64,000 nucleotides of DNA, taken from positions 1,789,287-1,853,286 of the forward strand of contig VXAI01000068.1 in assembly GCA_013399305.1 (NCBI GenBank), in the 5' to 3' direction. The notes beneath the pieces were generated by a model. The model made no database searches. It was not told the origin of the DNA and saw only the letters and a program-made list of their open reading frames with translations. Source of the DNA: Rostratula benghalensis. Lineage: Eukaryota > Chordata > Aves > Charadriiformes > Rostratulidae. Position 1 is the stretch's first letter, and every line of letters begins with the position of its first letter. This document shows, one piece after another, positions 26,251 through 39,340 of the stretch. A program made the position numbers and the translations under genes.

Positions 26251-28053
26251 AAACACTAGGCAGAAAAGTCTATTAGCCATAGTCTGGTGTTGTGGGAAAG
26301 CTGAGAATTGTGAGCATGGCCAACTCACATGCTGAAGCTGGCAAAGGCTGTAGAGAAAGTGAGCAGATTCTAGAAGCTTGCACTGAAGATATTTAACACC
26401 TTTGAGGCTGGAACCAAACAAGTGTGTCGTGTGGCTGTCAGGAGCTGCAAAGGGAAGGGCCTTGCCACTTGATGGGCCCACAGCATCTTGACCATGAAGG
26501 CAGTAACTAAAGACTGGTTACATTTACTACCTTGAGGGCTATGCACCTTCACTGCAAGTAATTTCCCGACCACGTTTCACTGACGTCATTTTCAAAGCTT
26601 TTCTTTCTACAGGTCATAATGCAGTTTCTTTTCTTCTCTCCATCAAGGGATGTGTATGTATAAAGGTGCTACTAGGTCTTGGGTCACTCCCAAATTGTGC
26701 TAGACACTCTGCCAAACAGCATGTCACACTGCCCCTTGCAGTGGAGACACAAAGGCAGAGTAAGAGAGAGGAAGGACTGAGACAGATATGCTAAGTGCTA
26801 GGTGATAAGGTAGGGATAAGCTCTCTGGCACGGACCCAGAAAAGTACTTGTGTCCAGGTGAACTCCAGTTGACAAGCAGCGCTGCCAGTGTCACCAGGTA
26901 ATCCAACTTCAGCATGTGGACCATGGCCAGATGGGTAAAGCCCTTATTGGTCACGTTACTATTAAATATATTGCAGTTCCACACTTCATTTTTCTTCCCA
27001 ACATTACTGCAAGAGCAGGATGAAGAGCTCCAGCTAAGGAGATATCACTAATCAAAGCCACAAAGCCACTTCTAATTCCTGCCCAGTATCAGTCAACCTG
27101 CAGACAAGTCACATCAGCGAGGTGTGACTTCCTCCACCTCAGTAAGAAGCTCATCCTTAAGCAGAAGTAGATTAGCGGGGAACTTTGCTACTTCTCTTCT
27201 TGAGAAGCCTTGAGAGTTTATGCACATAGCAGGCGACCTATTCCTCATCACAGGCATGCAAATGCCAGACATCAAAGAACACTTCTAACTGAATTCTCAG
27301 GATAATTAATTTTCACCAGAAAGTGTTTTAACCTTTTAATCCATCTGAGCTAATAGATAGTAATGGCCTTCATTATTGCAACATCAGAACAGCTCCCCAT
27401 CTTTTAACATATGAAGGCCTGTCACCCCTTTTTGCCAGGGAAGGAAGTACTAACCACCCTCTTGCACAGAGGTGAGGCGCCACGAAAATGCCAGCTAAAT
27501 AAACTTTTCAATTTCTTGTACAAAACTTCACCTGATAAGGCCACCGTTTCTGATGGGCACCTTTCCCTCCCTGGAGGAGAGCTTCATGTGCCCGAGGGGT
27601 AAGATCCAGCCATTTATTCTAGCTCTCACACCAGCACGTCCCACGCCAGCATCATGTACAGAAGAGCAGCCTTTCTCCCAGTTCTGCAAGCAGCATTGCA
27701 GCTTCACTCTGCTCAGCCCAGAATTCTCCAGCCTTCTCTGCACAGGGAGCAGAATGTGCTGTTCCTTCTCTAAACAGACACTTTATTCCACATAAGTAAA
27801 TTTTGGAAGTTTAAAACTGCCATTTCCCCCATAATATTGCTGTCTTTTCTACCTATGCTGGAAAGACACTCAGTCTGGCTCCAGGGAGCTGAGAAAAGCC
27901 GGAAAGGACCATTGACCCCTCAATGAGATCTCCCAGTTCATACAGTGCTGTCAATAGCAGTATGGCAGCATCCTCACAGACTAAAATGGGCTTGAACCAA
28001 AACTCTAAGTCTAAAAATTCTCTTTGGCTTGATGAGCGAGTGTCTAGAATTTG

Positions 28054-28292
28054 AAATCATAGAATCAAAGAATCACAGAATGGTTAGAGTTGCAAGGGAC
28101 CTTAAAGGTCATCAAGTTCCACCCCCCTGTCCTGGGCAGGGACACCTCCCACCAGACCAGGTTGCTCAAAGCCCCATCCAGCCTGGCCTTGAACACCTCC
28201 AGGGATGGGGCATCCACAGCTTCTCTGGGCAACCTGTTCTGGTGCCTCACCACCCTCACAACAAAGAATTTCTTTCTGGTATCTAATGGAAA
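28054..28292 (-). mobile_element. CR1 LINE 3' end, reversed
   Basis: Read on the minus strand, this shows the CR1 tail: the 'gtgaggcaccagaacaggtt' block, 'ttcaaggccaggctggatgg', 'gagcaacctggtctggtggg', and near the low-coordinate end tandem ATTCTTTG/ATTCTATG-type octamers. Only about 240 bases remain, all 3' UTR-like, so it is heavily 5'-truncated as most CR1 copies are. Long open frames on either strand through it are products of this repeat, not genes. Confidence 0.95.
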
Positions 28293-31200
28293 TGGGATTG
28301 AAATCTGAGTTTACAGGTTTAGATAGTAGATACAAAGCAGGAAACCAGTGCCTCCATCCTGAACTTCTTGAGAGCCACAGACCAAACCTCCCCACTGAGC
28401 TGGGCAGCACGGGTACAGCAAGGGATATTGCAGGTAGGCATCGATCCCCTTTGCCAGGAGGAGGCAAAAAAAGTTTCCATAACACGAGGCAGCACTCAGC
28501 AGTAATCTGTTCTCTCTACGTCTTTTACTTTCAAGAGCAGAAAAATTCACTAGAGTAATTCAAAATTAGAAGTTGTAAAGGGTCAAATGAAAAAAGCCCA
28601 CCCAGTATCATACCTCTAATTTCTTTAGTGAATCACAATGCGTATAGGGATTTCTGTTGTCTTCCAAGTCTGACAGCAGAGATTGGATTTATGCAAATTA
28701 TAAGGTTAAAATAATTAGAGATAGGTCAAAGGTATAAATCAAACAACCAAAGCTGACATGTCTAAAATTGTGCATGCTAAACAATCAAAGTGTTTAAAGT
28801 CAAAACATTTACTGGTGCTCATTTATAAAGAGCAAGATTTAAGGAAGAATTTGCTAAACTACCTGGTTGATGAAATAATTTTTAGACTGTGAATTATACA
28901 GGTCTCACAAGGGAAGACAAAGTCCTGCTCTCATCTGTATTCCTGCAGCACAAACAATGTTTAGGGAGTTGCAGGTGAAAACTTCATCCCCTTTCTCCTT
29001 CTCCAATTTAAACACAGCAAGCAGAAATTATTTGGCAACAAAATGCTGCAGGAAGAGTAAAACTGAAAAACAAATCCTCAAAAACCTAAAAGTACACGTA
29101 ATCCACTTATGCATATGCTGTGTTCCTTGCATTGTGTCCCACTGTTGTGGCTGAAACGCTGTGTTTGCAGCCTGCAACACGTCAAACAACAGCAGGAGTC
29201 AAGTGCTGCTCTTTCACGCTGGTTGCAAGTCTACAGAGACTGTGCCTAAAACCACTCAAGAAACGGATTATCACAGCTCTGCAAAACAGCACATCTCAGC
29301 CAGAACCCAGCAAAGCAGCCCCAAAGCGGTGGAGAGGAGGGTGAAAGCAAAGTCCCAATTTAAGCAGGTAAATAAAAAATTTACAACCCTGTATTTTGCA
29401 AATGACAAGTGCTGCTTGCTTTCTGCGGGGGGGAAAAAAAAAAATCACTGTTCCATGGAAAACAAACAAACAAAAATGTCTTGTAAAGTACATTATTTTT
29501 GTCCAAAGTGCCCTTTCATCGCCATGCTCCAGCCAGGAGATCCTCCAAAAGGCTGGATCAGTCCTGCCTCAAACCAGGGATGACAATACAAAAGGCAAAT
29601 ATCCAAAAAAGCGAGTTTTCAGGGAAAGCAAAGCACTGCATAGCTGACGTACAAATTCCAGGAAGCTTGACAGCACAAGATGAAATTTTGCAGGTTTGGA
29701 CTCAAGACAGACATTTCATGAAAGAAAAAAGCTATTTTGTGGGTAGCTGTAGAGAAAAATCATTTGCCGTAAACTTGGTGATGACTTGTTTATAGCTGGG
29801 TCCTTTGTTTTTTTCGTAATTGTTTGATCAATGTCCTGTGAATAGAGTGGATGCAAGAAGAGACACACATTTCAACTAAGCATTCGTGTTAGCTGAAATT
29901 ATATGCATCATGGTCAATATGAAATACTTAATATCCCTCTTGGTTAGCCTCTGAGTAGAGATTCATATAACATTAGATATTACATGGCAGAAAACAGATC
30001 CCTGCATGTTTCATGGTGAAATAAATTACCAAATATAACTGTATATTGACTTTTGCTATCTAGCAGAGTAAATAAATAAACAGATAAATGCATCTTTCAG
30101 TAGTCTGAAGTTTTTGTCCCTGAACTTACCAGGTGATGAGGGGAGGGAAAACAGAGCCTGAGTTCACTTTATCACCTTTTTTTTTTTTTGCCCATGTTAT
30201 GCTTGAAATAGCAGTGACTGATAATGGCCTACATTTCCTAGCAAAGAAATAGTGCCTTTTTCAAAACACTGAAAGAAGTGGCACTCATGAGGTTTGCTCT
30301 CTTCCTTCTCACAGTATGGCAGAATAATTTCACTCATACCTGATCCATTTTGGTTCTTCAGTCCCATTTCTTTTTTTCCCTCATCCATCTCTGTCCTTTC
30401 CTTCTACTAAAAGAGTCATTTATTTGGCTCCATAGTTCATTAAAATGTTCCCTGCTTCAAAGCCCCTTGAAAATAGGATATTACATGTATTTACTACTCC
30501 TTATATTAAATTATTTTAAGGCACTTTTTGTCTAACAGTTTTCAAGTGACCTCCAGTTGCCACTCTCGGATGACTTTCCCAATGACTAAAGCCCATTTAA
30601 CGCAATATGCACACAGAGCAATTTAGGGAAATTACAGAAGAATTCTTGCAAATATCAGTGAAGGAGTGCTCATGCTGGAGCAATGCAAAACTTTATTACA
30701 AATACCCTTTTCTTTAACTTTCCTGGCATTGTAAGAATTTGGTTAGTATTGAGCTGGGCAAAAAGTTCACAACTAATTATTTACTAGATTAAGGTAATCT
30801 CTATTGTTTGAATTATTTGTGAATAATGTACAATTTTCTCATGATTTATTTGAAATAATTTGATGAACAATTTCATGATCCATCCATGTGCATAAGCCAA
30901 GCTCTGTAAATACACGCTTTCTGTTTGGAATAAACAATTCTAAGCATATTTGAATCTTTCAGGGGCATTATTTTATAATTCTAACCATTATTCTGAGGCA
31001 GTAAAGGTCCACTTAAAATATCTCAAAAATATACAAATTAACTCAGTTCAGAGATTCTTACTTTATGTTTAGTATAAAAATTAAGTATTTCATTTAGATA
31101 TATAGAATTCATATAATTAAATTTAATTATATCCTGAAACATATATATATACTTGATGAGGTAGAAGCACATGTGTTTAGAAAAACTATTTTTCCTTTTC

Positions 31201-31663
31201 CAGCTAAAGAAAGGCAGTTGAGAAGAAATATCATATAAGATACTTCAGAGACGCCATTCTTAAAATATTAAAGATACTTTATTTACTACAGCAACATCCT
31301 TAGCAGCGCTATAATAAAAGCTGTCTGTGTTTCCATTCTTTACCCTAACTTCAAAACTTTTATGTACAGCACTCATAAAAAATGTACTGTGGGGTAAAAT
31401 TTACCTTGGAAATGAAACATAAGAGAGGGAGAAGCTGCTTATTTTTTTTTTTTTCACTATTTATGTACTAAAAGGCAGTTATTCAGAAAATATTTACAGA
31501 TGTATAGAGACAGCTTACACCTCCCTCCTGGAGAGAAAGGCCATTTATTTTTGTTTCCTTGTTTCCTTCAATCAACAGTTGCTCACTGATTTCTAAAGCC
31601 TAAGCTTTTAAACATATGACTCAAAAAGGATGAGTCAGATCACTCTATATGTTTGCTTTTCTT

Positions 31664-31692
31664 GGAAAAAAAAAGAAAAAAAAAAAAAGAAA
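31664..31692. repeat. A-rich simple repeat
   Basis: Long adenine runs are interrupted by single guanines. Nothing identifies an attached retroposon. Confidence 0.7.
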
Positions 31693-32234
31693 TGTTTGAG
31701 TCCTTGAAGATTTTCAGAATTTGACTGGCCAAAAACTTGAGCAATCCTTCATCTGATGTTAGCCCTGCTTGGAGGAGGAAGCTGGTCCAGATGACTGTCA
31801 AAGGTGTTTTTCTAAGATGCTGCAAGTTCATAAACACCAAACTTTTATTCCAAACTTAAGCTTTTTTTTTATTTTATTTTCATTTTGTTTAATGGACATA
31901 GCTGGTATCTCTTTAATGAGAGACCTTAGTTACCATTTCACTTCTGCAAAAGTGCAAGTTTGGTAGCAGGACTTCCAGTGCTCCCATAATAAACTCATAA
32001 CAAAGTCTTGGTTTGTTGTGGTTTTTTTAACTTAAGTAGGCTGTAGCCTACCAGTTTACACAGGAACTAAAAGCTTTGAGCAGTTTGATTGAAAGAATTA
32101 ATAACTGTTATTACCTGAATGGAGACATTTGATTTTGAATGCTTGTAAAATACTTTGCTTTTCTGAGGCACCTAAACCCCAAGATTCTAAAAGCCTCTGC
32201 TGACATTTATTTCTTTTTTCAAATACTTCTGTCA

Positions 32235-32340
32235 GAAGAGAGAGAAGTGAGGTTAAGAGAGACTCAGAATACACCGGTGAGAGACTTCATGACATTTCCA
32301 ACCTCCTATTCTTCTGCTCTAGCCACTAGAATTATTCCCA
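32235..32340 (-). repeat. MIR-like SINE remnant, reversed
   Basis: On the + strand the text runs 'gagaagtgaggttaagagag' ... 'cctattcttctgctctagcc' 'actagaatta'. This parallels a reversed MIR (gagaagtgacttgcccaagg ... cccgtgctctatccactaga). Order and spacing are right, and divergence is high. Confidence 0.55.
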
Positions 32341-32685
32341 CACTCAGATTCAACACCTGCACTGGTATGATAAACCTTTGGAGCTATTGTAGTCCATCAA
32401 GTAAATGACATGCATTTCAGACAGTCCTTTTAACTAAGCCACCAACACTATCAAGGAGCAGTTAGTCAGTCTACAGATGCAGCAATTCAGGCGGCTTTAT
32501 AAGGTCCCTAACTGTATGTTTACATGATAAATGGTAATAGGTTCATCCCACACCCATCAGGTGCACAGAGGAAGCAGCAGCCATTCCTAAGGCTTAGTGC
32601 AAATCCACCCTGTTCGGCAGCACTGGCTGCAGATGGGCCATTTTTTGCCATCAAGCCAACCTTGATGCTAGGCCTGTGCCAATAA

Positions 32686-32798
32686 ATCAGATCACTCTTC
32701 ATGTTGCTCTACGTCAGCACTGCACCTGAGCCAACTCGGCTGCCCAGGCAGATTAGACCGGATCAGATCACTCTTAATGTCACTCTACACTATCACTG
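32686..32798. repeat. Two-copy imperfect direct repeat, 76-bp offset
   Basis: The block starting ATCAGATCACTCTT at 32686 recurs at 32762. About 37 bases are similar between the copies, including 'atgt..ctctac' and 'tcactg'. The rest of the 76-bp unit is not clearly duplicated. It may be a local duplication, or two pieces of an unrecognised repeat. Confidence 0.55.
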
Positions 32799-34250
32799 GT
32801 TGTCCACAGCTTTGTTGGAGAACTGTCAAGGCGTAGATAAAACCCAAGCAAATGCATTAATAGATAAGATAAGGTGAAACTCCAGCTCAGGAATTCCTGC
32901 GGTGTCATTGTACCAAAGGGCAGTTCTCCTGCAAAGAAGTTATGCTTTGCTGGACTGTTTATTTAATCTCTTGGCAGTCTGTCAGTGAGATGTTCCTCAA
33001 CTACACAGTATGCTCACAGCTGTCAGTAAAGGCTAAAACCTTTTCCAGGCTGTTCCCCATGAAGTTTCATGTGCCTGTAGAAGCCTTCTGGTGAGAACGA
33101 ACCAGGTGTAGAACTAATATGATGGATGAGAGTATGCTTTCACTCTGGTTTGATTATGTTCTTTAATTGGAAGAGATGCTAGAGTAGATTTGAGTCTCAA
33201 AGTGTTTTCATGCCATAAGGCAATTGATTGTAAAACATCCAAACTAACCTGCAATGACCAACTTACAGACTTCCAGCTCAAGCTTCCCTATTTTCTTCCT
33301 TTCTTGTCTTGTAACAGTGTATTTGCCTTCCTAACAACTTCAGATATTTCACTCGTTGAGGATATTGGACATCCAAACTCTATTTGCAAATCTCTCCTGC
33401 ACAGAGATTCACTTTTTTCACACATTCATTGCTTCTTTCTTATCTGCTTGAAAGCCACCTCAACACTGTCTGCTCCAATGTCATCTTAGAGACCTTTGGG
33501 GTGCTCAAAGCAAGACAGAATCTCTATGAAACAGTGGTGTGTCTTGCAGAGATTCTAGAGGCACCACAATCTTCTCAGCCTGCCTATGCTGGTGCCAGTA
33601 TGTGCAACAATTTATTCAAGGCCCACATAAAAACGTCTCCCTGAACACCAAGACAAACCTATGAAGTGCATTACATTTAAAGATGGTGCTAGAAGGCAAA
33701 AAATGGTATTTTTCATCTGCATGGTCTCAAGCAGAATGCATATACTGCACCTCAAATCCTCAAGGCAAAGGGTAAAGCTAAATGTGCTTTCCGGAATATC
33801 AGCAGCCATCTCCAGGCTTCTCACATGAAAAAATGGCAAGTATGGAAATAAAACAAAAAATAAGGATTCTCTCCATGGTATCAGGCAGCGAATGAGTGAC
33901 TATCGAGTCCTAACAGACTTAAAAGCAAAAATAAACTAGGAAGAAGTACAGAAGGGCTCTGTTTACTTTCCAGTGGGATGCCCAGTCAAGTAAAAGGATC
34001 TCTCCACACCAGCTTACAATTCCCTCTGACTAGCTACACCCAGCCTAGTCTTTCAAAGATCAATTAGAACATTTACTTTACAGCTCATTTGCTGCAGTAA
34101 TAATGAAACATTACCGAGATACAGTTCTTCCTGCAGGGGCCAGGAAAGATAGACTGTTGACAGAATTTTAAATGAATGGAAAAATGAAATTTCCTTTAAA
34201 CCTTCTCATAGGCAGATCAGCTTGTGTTCATCCCTGTAAAGGCTCAGCAC

Positions 34251-34381
34251 TCTAGCCCCGATCCAGCAAAACACTAAGCACGTCCTAAAGATTAAGTGTA
34301 AGTGGTCTCAGCACCTGTAGCTTTTACAGCATTCACATTTTTTAAAGTTAAGCACATACTTAAATGAATTCAGAACAGAGC
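34251..34381. repeat. Old palindromic amniote repeat (MITE-like)
   Basis: The left side, 'ccgatccagcaaaacactaa' then 'gcacgtcctaaagattaagt', and the right side, 'aaagttaagcacatacttaa' then 'atgaattcag', are imperfect reverse complements. This matches a palindromic repeat family, known to me from reptile-lineage genomes, in which 'gatccagcaaagcacttaag' arms flank a centre. I cannot name the family with certainty; a short non-autonomous DNA transposon is the likeliest class. Confidence 0.5.
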
Positions 34382-35750
34382 TTTGTATCACTCTGTGACT
34401 CAAGCAGTTTGAATGTTATCCATTAGCAGGTGTATTCAGAAAAGAAAGGAAAAAGAAGCTAATTGCACTGCAATTTATGTTCCTTCTTTCCTGTTGCACT
34501 GTTGACACAATTCTTTATTGTTTCCAATTACCTGGAGAAAGGGGAAAACTTGAAACTTTAAGTTGTCTGACATAAACCTGTCACTTCCTGTCATAGCTAA
34601 ATTTTGTAAATGCTACAGGTATGCAAACAGACTCACTCTAAAATTCAGAGGATGCTGTAATATGATCATTTTAATGTGTCTTTTTATAAACTGGATAATC
34701 AGCTTTAACAGTCCTTTTTGACTACTGTATCTCTAAATGATTTACTGTACTAGAGGAGAAGTCTGGCACTCAAAACCAGACCCTGCTTCTGTATCTCTCA
34801 TTCAGTAATGACTGCTTTTATTTATCTTTGATTGAACTATGCTCATTAAACTCCCCAGGTCTTCATTTCTGTTCTTCTACATTGCCACTGTGGAATAAGC
34901 ACACAGTTCTGGCTGGTTTGGAGTGGTTTTTTTTCCACATTTGGTTATCCAAATGGCCCCACCAAACACCTGTGCTGGCACAGCTGAAAAGGTACTGTGG
35001 AAGGGGAAAGAGAAGGCAGCAGCCAGCACCTCCTTAAATCAGAGCTGCTGCTATGGAAGACAGTAAATGAAATCTTAGTGCTAACCTTTAGAAAACAGGC
35101 AGACAGCAAACAAGATTAATTTTTATGGGCCAGACCCTGCTGGTTTTACTCCTGTTGGAAGTCCTATTGCCATTAAACGTAAATGTGTATGTGAATTAAA
35201 AAAGCAGTATTTGGATTTTTATTTATGTAGTCGCTGGTGCAATAACCCTGAATGGAAATGCATTTGTTTATTTTTAAATGCACTCCAAATTTTACCACTA
35301 CAAGAGTGGCACTGCCTTCACACTGCTTTTCTCCACAATAAATCTACTGTCTTCCATAAATACACCAATTTTCATTTCACCTCCTCATTACTACATCTTC
35401 AGACTTGTTAATCTACAGTGCAAATCGGCACGTTAGTGGTCATTACACACTTTCTTCCTGAGCTTAGTTTAAAACAGATACAATGCTGTCTTGTGAATAC
35501 ATAGGTTTTCCATGTTCTAAATAGATTTTTAGTGTAGATACTTGTTCAGACTCCATTATTTTCCCTTTCACCCTAAATAAAGTTTTCCCAGATCACTGTC
35601 GCTGCTGCAGAGAAATACATTTTCTATTTTGCCTTGAAAGAAATGTGAAAAAGGAAAATGCTGATGGCACGAGAAGCAATTTGAATCCCATGATAGAAAA
35701 CATAGCCTTAGCAGACAATGCACAGTAATAAATAATAGTATAGGAACTAT

Positions 35751-35782
35751 TTTCTTTTTTCTTTTTCTTTTTTTTTTTTTTT
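35751..35782. repeat. T-rich simple repeat
   Basis: T runs with interspersed C are directly visible. Confidence 0.75.
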
Positions 35783-37544
35783 GATATCAGAAGAGAAATG
35801 CAAGGTATGCATTTTTAAACAAATAAATGTTTCCTTTTGCCCTTTTTTTGGTAGTAAAAAAAAAAAAAAGGCGGCAGGAGGCAAGAGAAAAGATCTGAAA
35901 AATACATACCCTATCTGTCATTCAGTAGCTACAGAATTGGTTTTGGTTTTTTAATAATATGTATTGGTTCCACTTTTGTACAGGCAACATATAAAGGAGG
36001 GACAAGAGATAGAGGTCAGGCGCTATTACAACAAGTCATTTTCCTCAAGGTGCTTTGGTAGCCTTTGCTGCTATTTTCATTGTCATTATCCTGTGTGTGG
36101 AATAGCAAAGGAAGCTCTACATCTTACTGCTGTGAATGTGTTGGGCTGTTTGTTTTAGGCTTTGCTACAAGTAAATCAGATTTAGTAGGAGTGATTCACC
36201 AGGTACATATTCTTCCTTAAGTGTAATAGCACTGTAGAAGACTGGAGTTTCAGGGATAACAAAGCATACATTAAGTGCTATCCAAGAGGACAGTTCGTGT
36301 CCTGTGTGACTACCAGAGCTTATTACATTGCTCTTGATGTAACAGGATGAATTTAAAACTTTGTAGAGTGCTGCCTTGCGACTGGCAAACTACTTCTGAA
36401 CACGAAGCTGAAAGTTGCTGCTATTTAATGGCTCTTTGGTGACCTTTCAGAAGAGAAAGGATGGCCTCAGTCCAAGTTTCAGCACACAGACATCCATATC
36501 ACTACCACAAGCTGCTTCTGCTCTGCAGGAGAATGAGTTCAATCATTCTTGTGGGTAGGGATTTCCCAACCAGACCCCATCTTTCAGATCCACTCATCAC
36601 AGCTCAGCTATATTTTCTCATTCCTTTTCTTGGTATTACAACTCAAAGTGTAAGCTCCATGGCTAATGATGATTAGATGCACAGATGATGATGATGCACA
36701 GATCACTGGGCAATACTATTTTTCTCATCTAACTTCTTATGCAAATGATCATAGAGAAAAATCAGCTATTTTTGCTTATGAGCACTATTGCCACCAAAGT
36801 ACAACAGGAAGTGAACACAAACAAATAAATGGACTAATCTGAAACAGATTCACAATTTGGCTTTATCAGACCTTTTGAAAGGGCCTGCATTACTGAAGCA
36901 ACTTCATTAAGAGTTGACTTTTAAGTCACACCATTTCTGTGCTGCAGCCAAGCCAGTTACATGTCAGTAGAGAGGAATACTAAAAGAAGTTCACACTTGT
37001 GTTACAGAGAGTACCTATCTTCTTTGGCTGTTTTTGACTGCCATATCTGAAATCACTTTTGTGGGCCAGACCACAGCCACCAAACCTTTACCCATGTAAC
37101 CCCACAGACGAGCAAGAATGCCCCCACACACACACCCAGCCAGTCTATCAGCTGAAATGTTTGTGGTGTCTTCAGCTGTAAGAAAATTTTCCCCTTTCTT
37201 TTGAATTCCTCTGTGAGTTCTTGCAGATACTTTCCCAGACTTAGCTGGTAGGCTCTGAGCTACTCGACTGGTACCTTCCCCAGGTGGGGGCTACATTTCC
37301 ACAGTACATTAGCTAGGGACTGTAAAGCAGCTCTGTGCCATGTAATAGAAGCTATTATTCCAATTAATATTTTTTTATGCATAGCTAACTGTAGAACACC
37401 AGAATATGCTGACAGCTCATGTCTAATCCCCAGTGTTCCAAAAGAATATGCCTTACTTCACAATGAGTATACACACCAGCTCTTTTGTTTCTAATCACCA
37501 CCAACTATTTACCGCATCAGAAAGAGAAAGAAATAGGTAATCTG

Positions 37545-37576
37545 AAAAACAAAACAAAACAAAAAAATATATATAA
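37545..37576. repeat. (AAAAC)n / (AT)n simple repeat
   Basis: Tandem AAAAC units pass into an (AT)n stretch. Confidence 0.7.
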
Positions 37577-38159
37577 CCAATAGAACTCAGCTCTCTTACA
37601 GCTGGGTTTATTTCTTTGAGCATAAACAGGAAGGAATGTGTAGGAGTGACACTACAGAAGAGCTTATATACTTTTTTTTTTAATGAAGTCAGTATCCGGT
37701 GTATATAGACCGGAAAAGATGCAAAGTCTTACAATGTAGAAAACTGTGAAGAGTCTGCTCAGAAATCACTGGCTAGCAGTGACCATTAGGTCATCTCATT
37801 AAAGATGAAAAATGGCTTGGCTTTGAACCAAAAGCCAGTTGCCTCCTATTTAATATCTTGATGCAGTTGCAGGAACATAGAAGCAAAACACAAAAGTCAA
37901 AGTACAACTATAAAGACACAAGGAAACAGCAACATAGGAATACTGGCTAAGTACATCAGTAATGAGTAGAAAGAGTTAGTCCAGGGAAACACACACACCA
38001 AGTAACAGAAATGTTCTGTGCTGTTTTGGTTGAGACCTTGATCCATAAGTGATTTCCCTTTGAAATGAGAGTGGCAGGCAAGTGTCTAACCACTGCAGAA
38101 GGCAAACACAGTGCCAGTCTCTAAAGGGCAGTGCAGGGAGATGCCAGGCTATTTGAAGT

Positions 38160-39210
38160 TGGGCTGAATCCTCCATAATTATGAAATCAATCGAAACCAA
38201 TAAACACCTAGACAACAACAGGCTTCTGAAAAGTCAGCCTGATCTCCTAGGACAGGTTACTAGGCTTCCGGGGTCAGAACTAGTTTTAGATTAACCTCAG
38301 AAAGGCTTTTTACACAATCTCATCTGATATTGTCAAAAATGAGCTAAGGTGTTACAATCTTGTGCGACTACTAAAAAAATTTCTGTAAAACTTTTGGTTT
38401 ACTGCCAAAAGGAAATGATGTATTGAGTAAAGCTCCTGCAAGAGCCTAAACTGAGCTCAGTGCTATTCAGCATTTTTATGAATTACTTGAATGATGGAAT
38501 AAACCACACAGTAATTAAATTTGCAGATAATATCAAGCTGGAAGGATGCACGAGGACCGTGGAGGGCACCATTAAAATTCAAAACTTATCTAAACAAATT
38601 GAAGATACAGTTCAGTGAAGACAAGTGCAATATACTGCATTTATCTAGAAATCATCAGTTGCACAAATACAACATGGAGAACACCTAATTACACAACAAT
38701 TAATTAGGAAAAAGATGTGGAGGTTAAAGGATTACAAACAGAACATGAGTCGCTATTTTTTCTAATAAAATTACCGTGCTACTAGGGTGTGTGATGAAGA
38801 TGTCACACATAGGACAGATGTATCCCTCAGCAGGCTATAGCCTGAGGCTGGAGCACTGCACGGAGTTTAATACACCAAACATCAAGAAAAATATGAGTCA
38901 GCTGGACAGCTGAGCGCAGCAAGAATGATCAATGGTGGAGAAAACACATTCTGTGAGGAAAGGTTGAGAGAACTGGGTACGTTTAACTTGGCCAGGGCTG
39001 AAGGAGATGTAGCACCAGTCTTCAAATAACAGAGCAGCTCTGCAAGAAGTTACTCTTACTGCTCACTCTGCTAAAGGTTTCAATTGCAGCCAGGAGTATT
39101 TAAGGACAAATGAGACAAACATCAGTCAGGAATGACTTGGCATAATTAATTCCATTTTGAGGGATCTCTCAGAGTCCCCTCCAATCCTATCTGCTTCCCT
39201 TCTCTTCTCA
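38160..39210 (+). mobile_element. Very old CR1/L3-like LINE with decayed reverse transcriptase
   Basis: Read on the + strand, fragments of a non-LTR reverse transcriptase occur in the right order. 'AFYTISSDIVKNELR' (about 38310-38350) corresponds to the family block 'AFDTVSHDILxxKL'. 'LSSVLFSIFMNYLNDGI' (about 38455-38505) corresponds to 'LSPVLFNIFINDLDDGI', followed by 'IKFADNIKL'. The catalytic FADD motif reads FADN. Beyond it 'gaggaaaggttgagagaact' and 'cagtcaggaatgacttggca' match the downstream CR1 region. Frameshifts and stops are frequent, showing long neutral decay. The 5' limit is uncertain; similarity fades between 38160 and 38230. It is older than every other CR1 in the window. Confidence 0.8.
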
Positions 39211-39340
39211 ATGTTATTTTTTAAACCTCCACTTAAAACACAGTTGTTCTGCCCATGAAAAGCTACAAAAAATAAGAAAAAGATCTTTATGATAATTTAT
39301 GTTAAAATTTATATTAAACAGTAAAAATACCAGAATTATT

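Larger units (their letters stand above)
14899..28053. other. Unique non-coding sequence, no gene recognised
   Basis: This stretch holds no recognisable exon, tRNA or rRNA. It includes two MIR remnants (19520-19620 and 20183-20275), a perfect hairpin at 26225-26250 and scattered A/T tracts. Open frames up to 115 codons (for example 23409-23756 on the + strand) lack domains and splice-site support. The part near 24000-24160 is CpG-poor, evenly composed and without repeats, and could be conserved, but nothing visible proves it. Confidence 0.55.
28293..34250. other. Unique non-coding sequence, no gene recognised
   Basis: No exon or RNA gene is recognisable. The section at 30560-31150 is strongly AT-rich, with TAATTA/ATTA-like homeodomain cores and a short (AT)n at about 31140-31152. 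A-rich tracts occur at 29437-29452 and 31664-31692. A reversed MIR and a two-copy duplication are listed separately. Confidence 0.55.
34382..38159. other. Unique non-coding sequence, no gene recognised
   Basis: The stretch is AT-rich and without recognisable exons. It contains a pyrimidine tract (35751-35782), a 13-A run near 35859-35871, a short CA tract (about 37121-37136) and an A/AAAC/AT tract (about 37545-37575). At 35128-35185 'gggccagaccctgctggttt' with 'ggaagtcctattg' resembles another old amniote repeat phrase (gggccagatcctgctcc ... cattgaagtcaatgg), too short to assign. Confidence 0.5.

Noticed and set aside
28065..28485. Frames of up to 127 codons on both strands
   Set aside because: They run through the CR1 tail and share translations with the other CR1 copies; they are repeat-derived.
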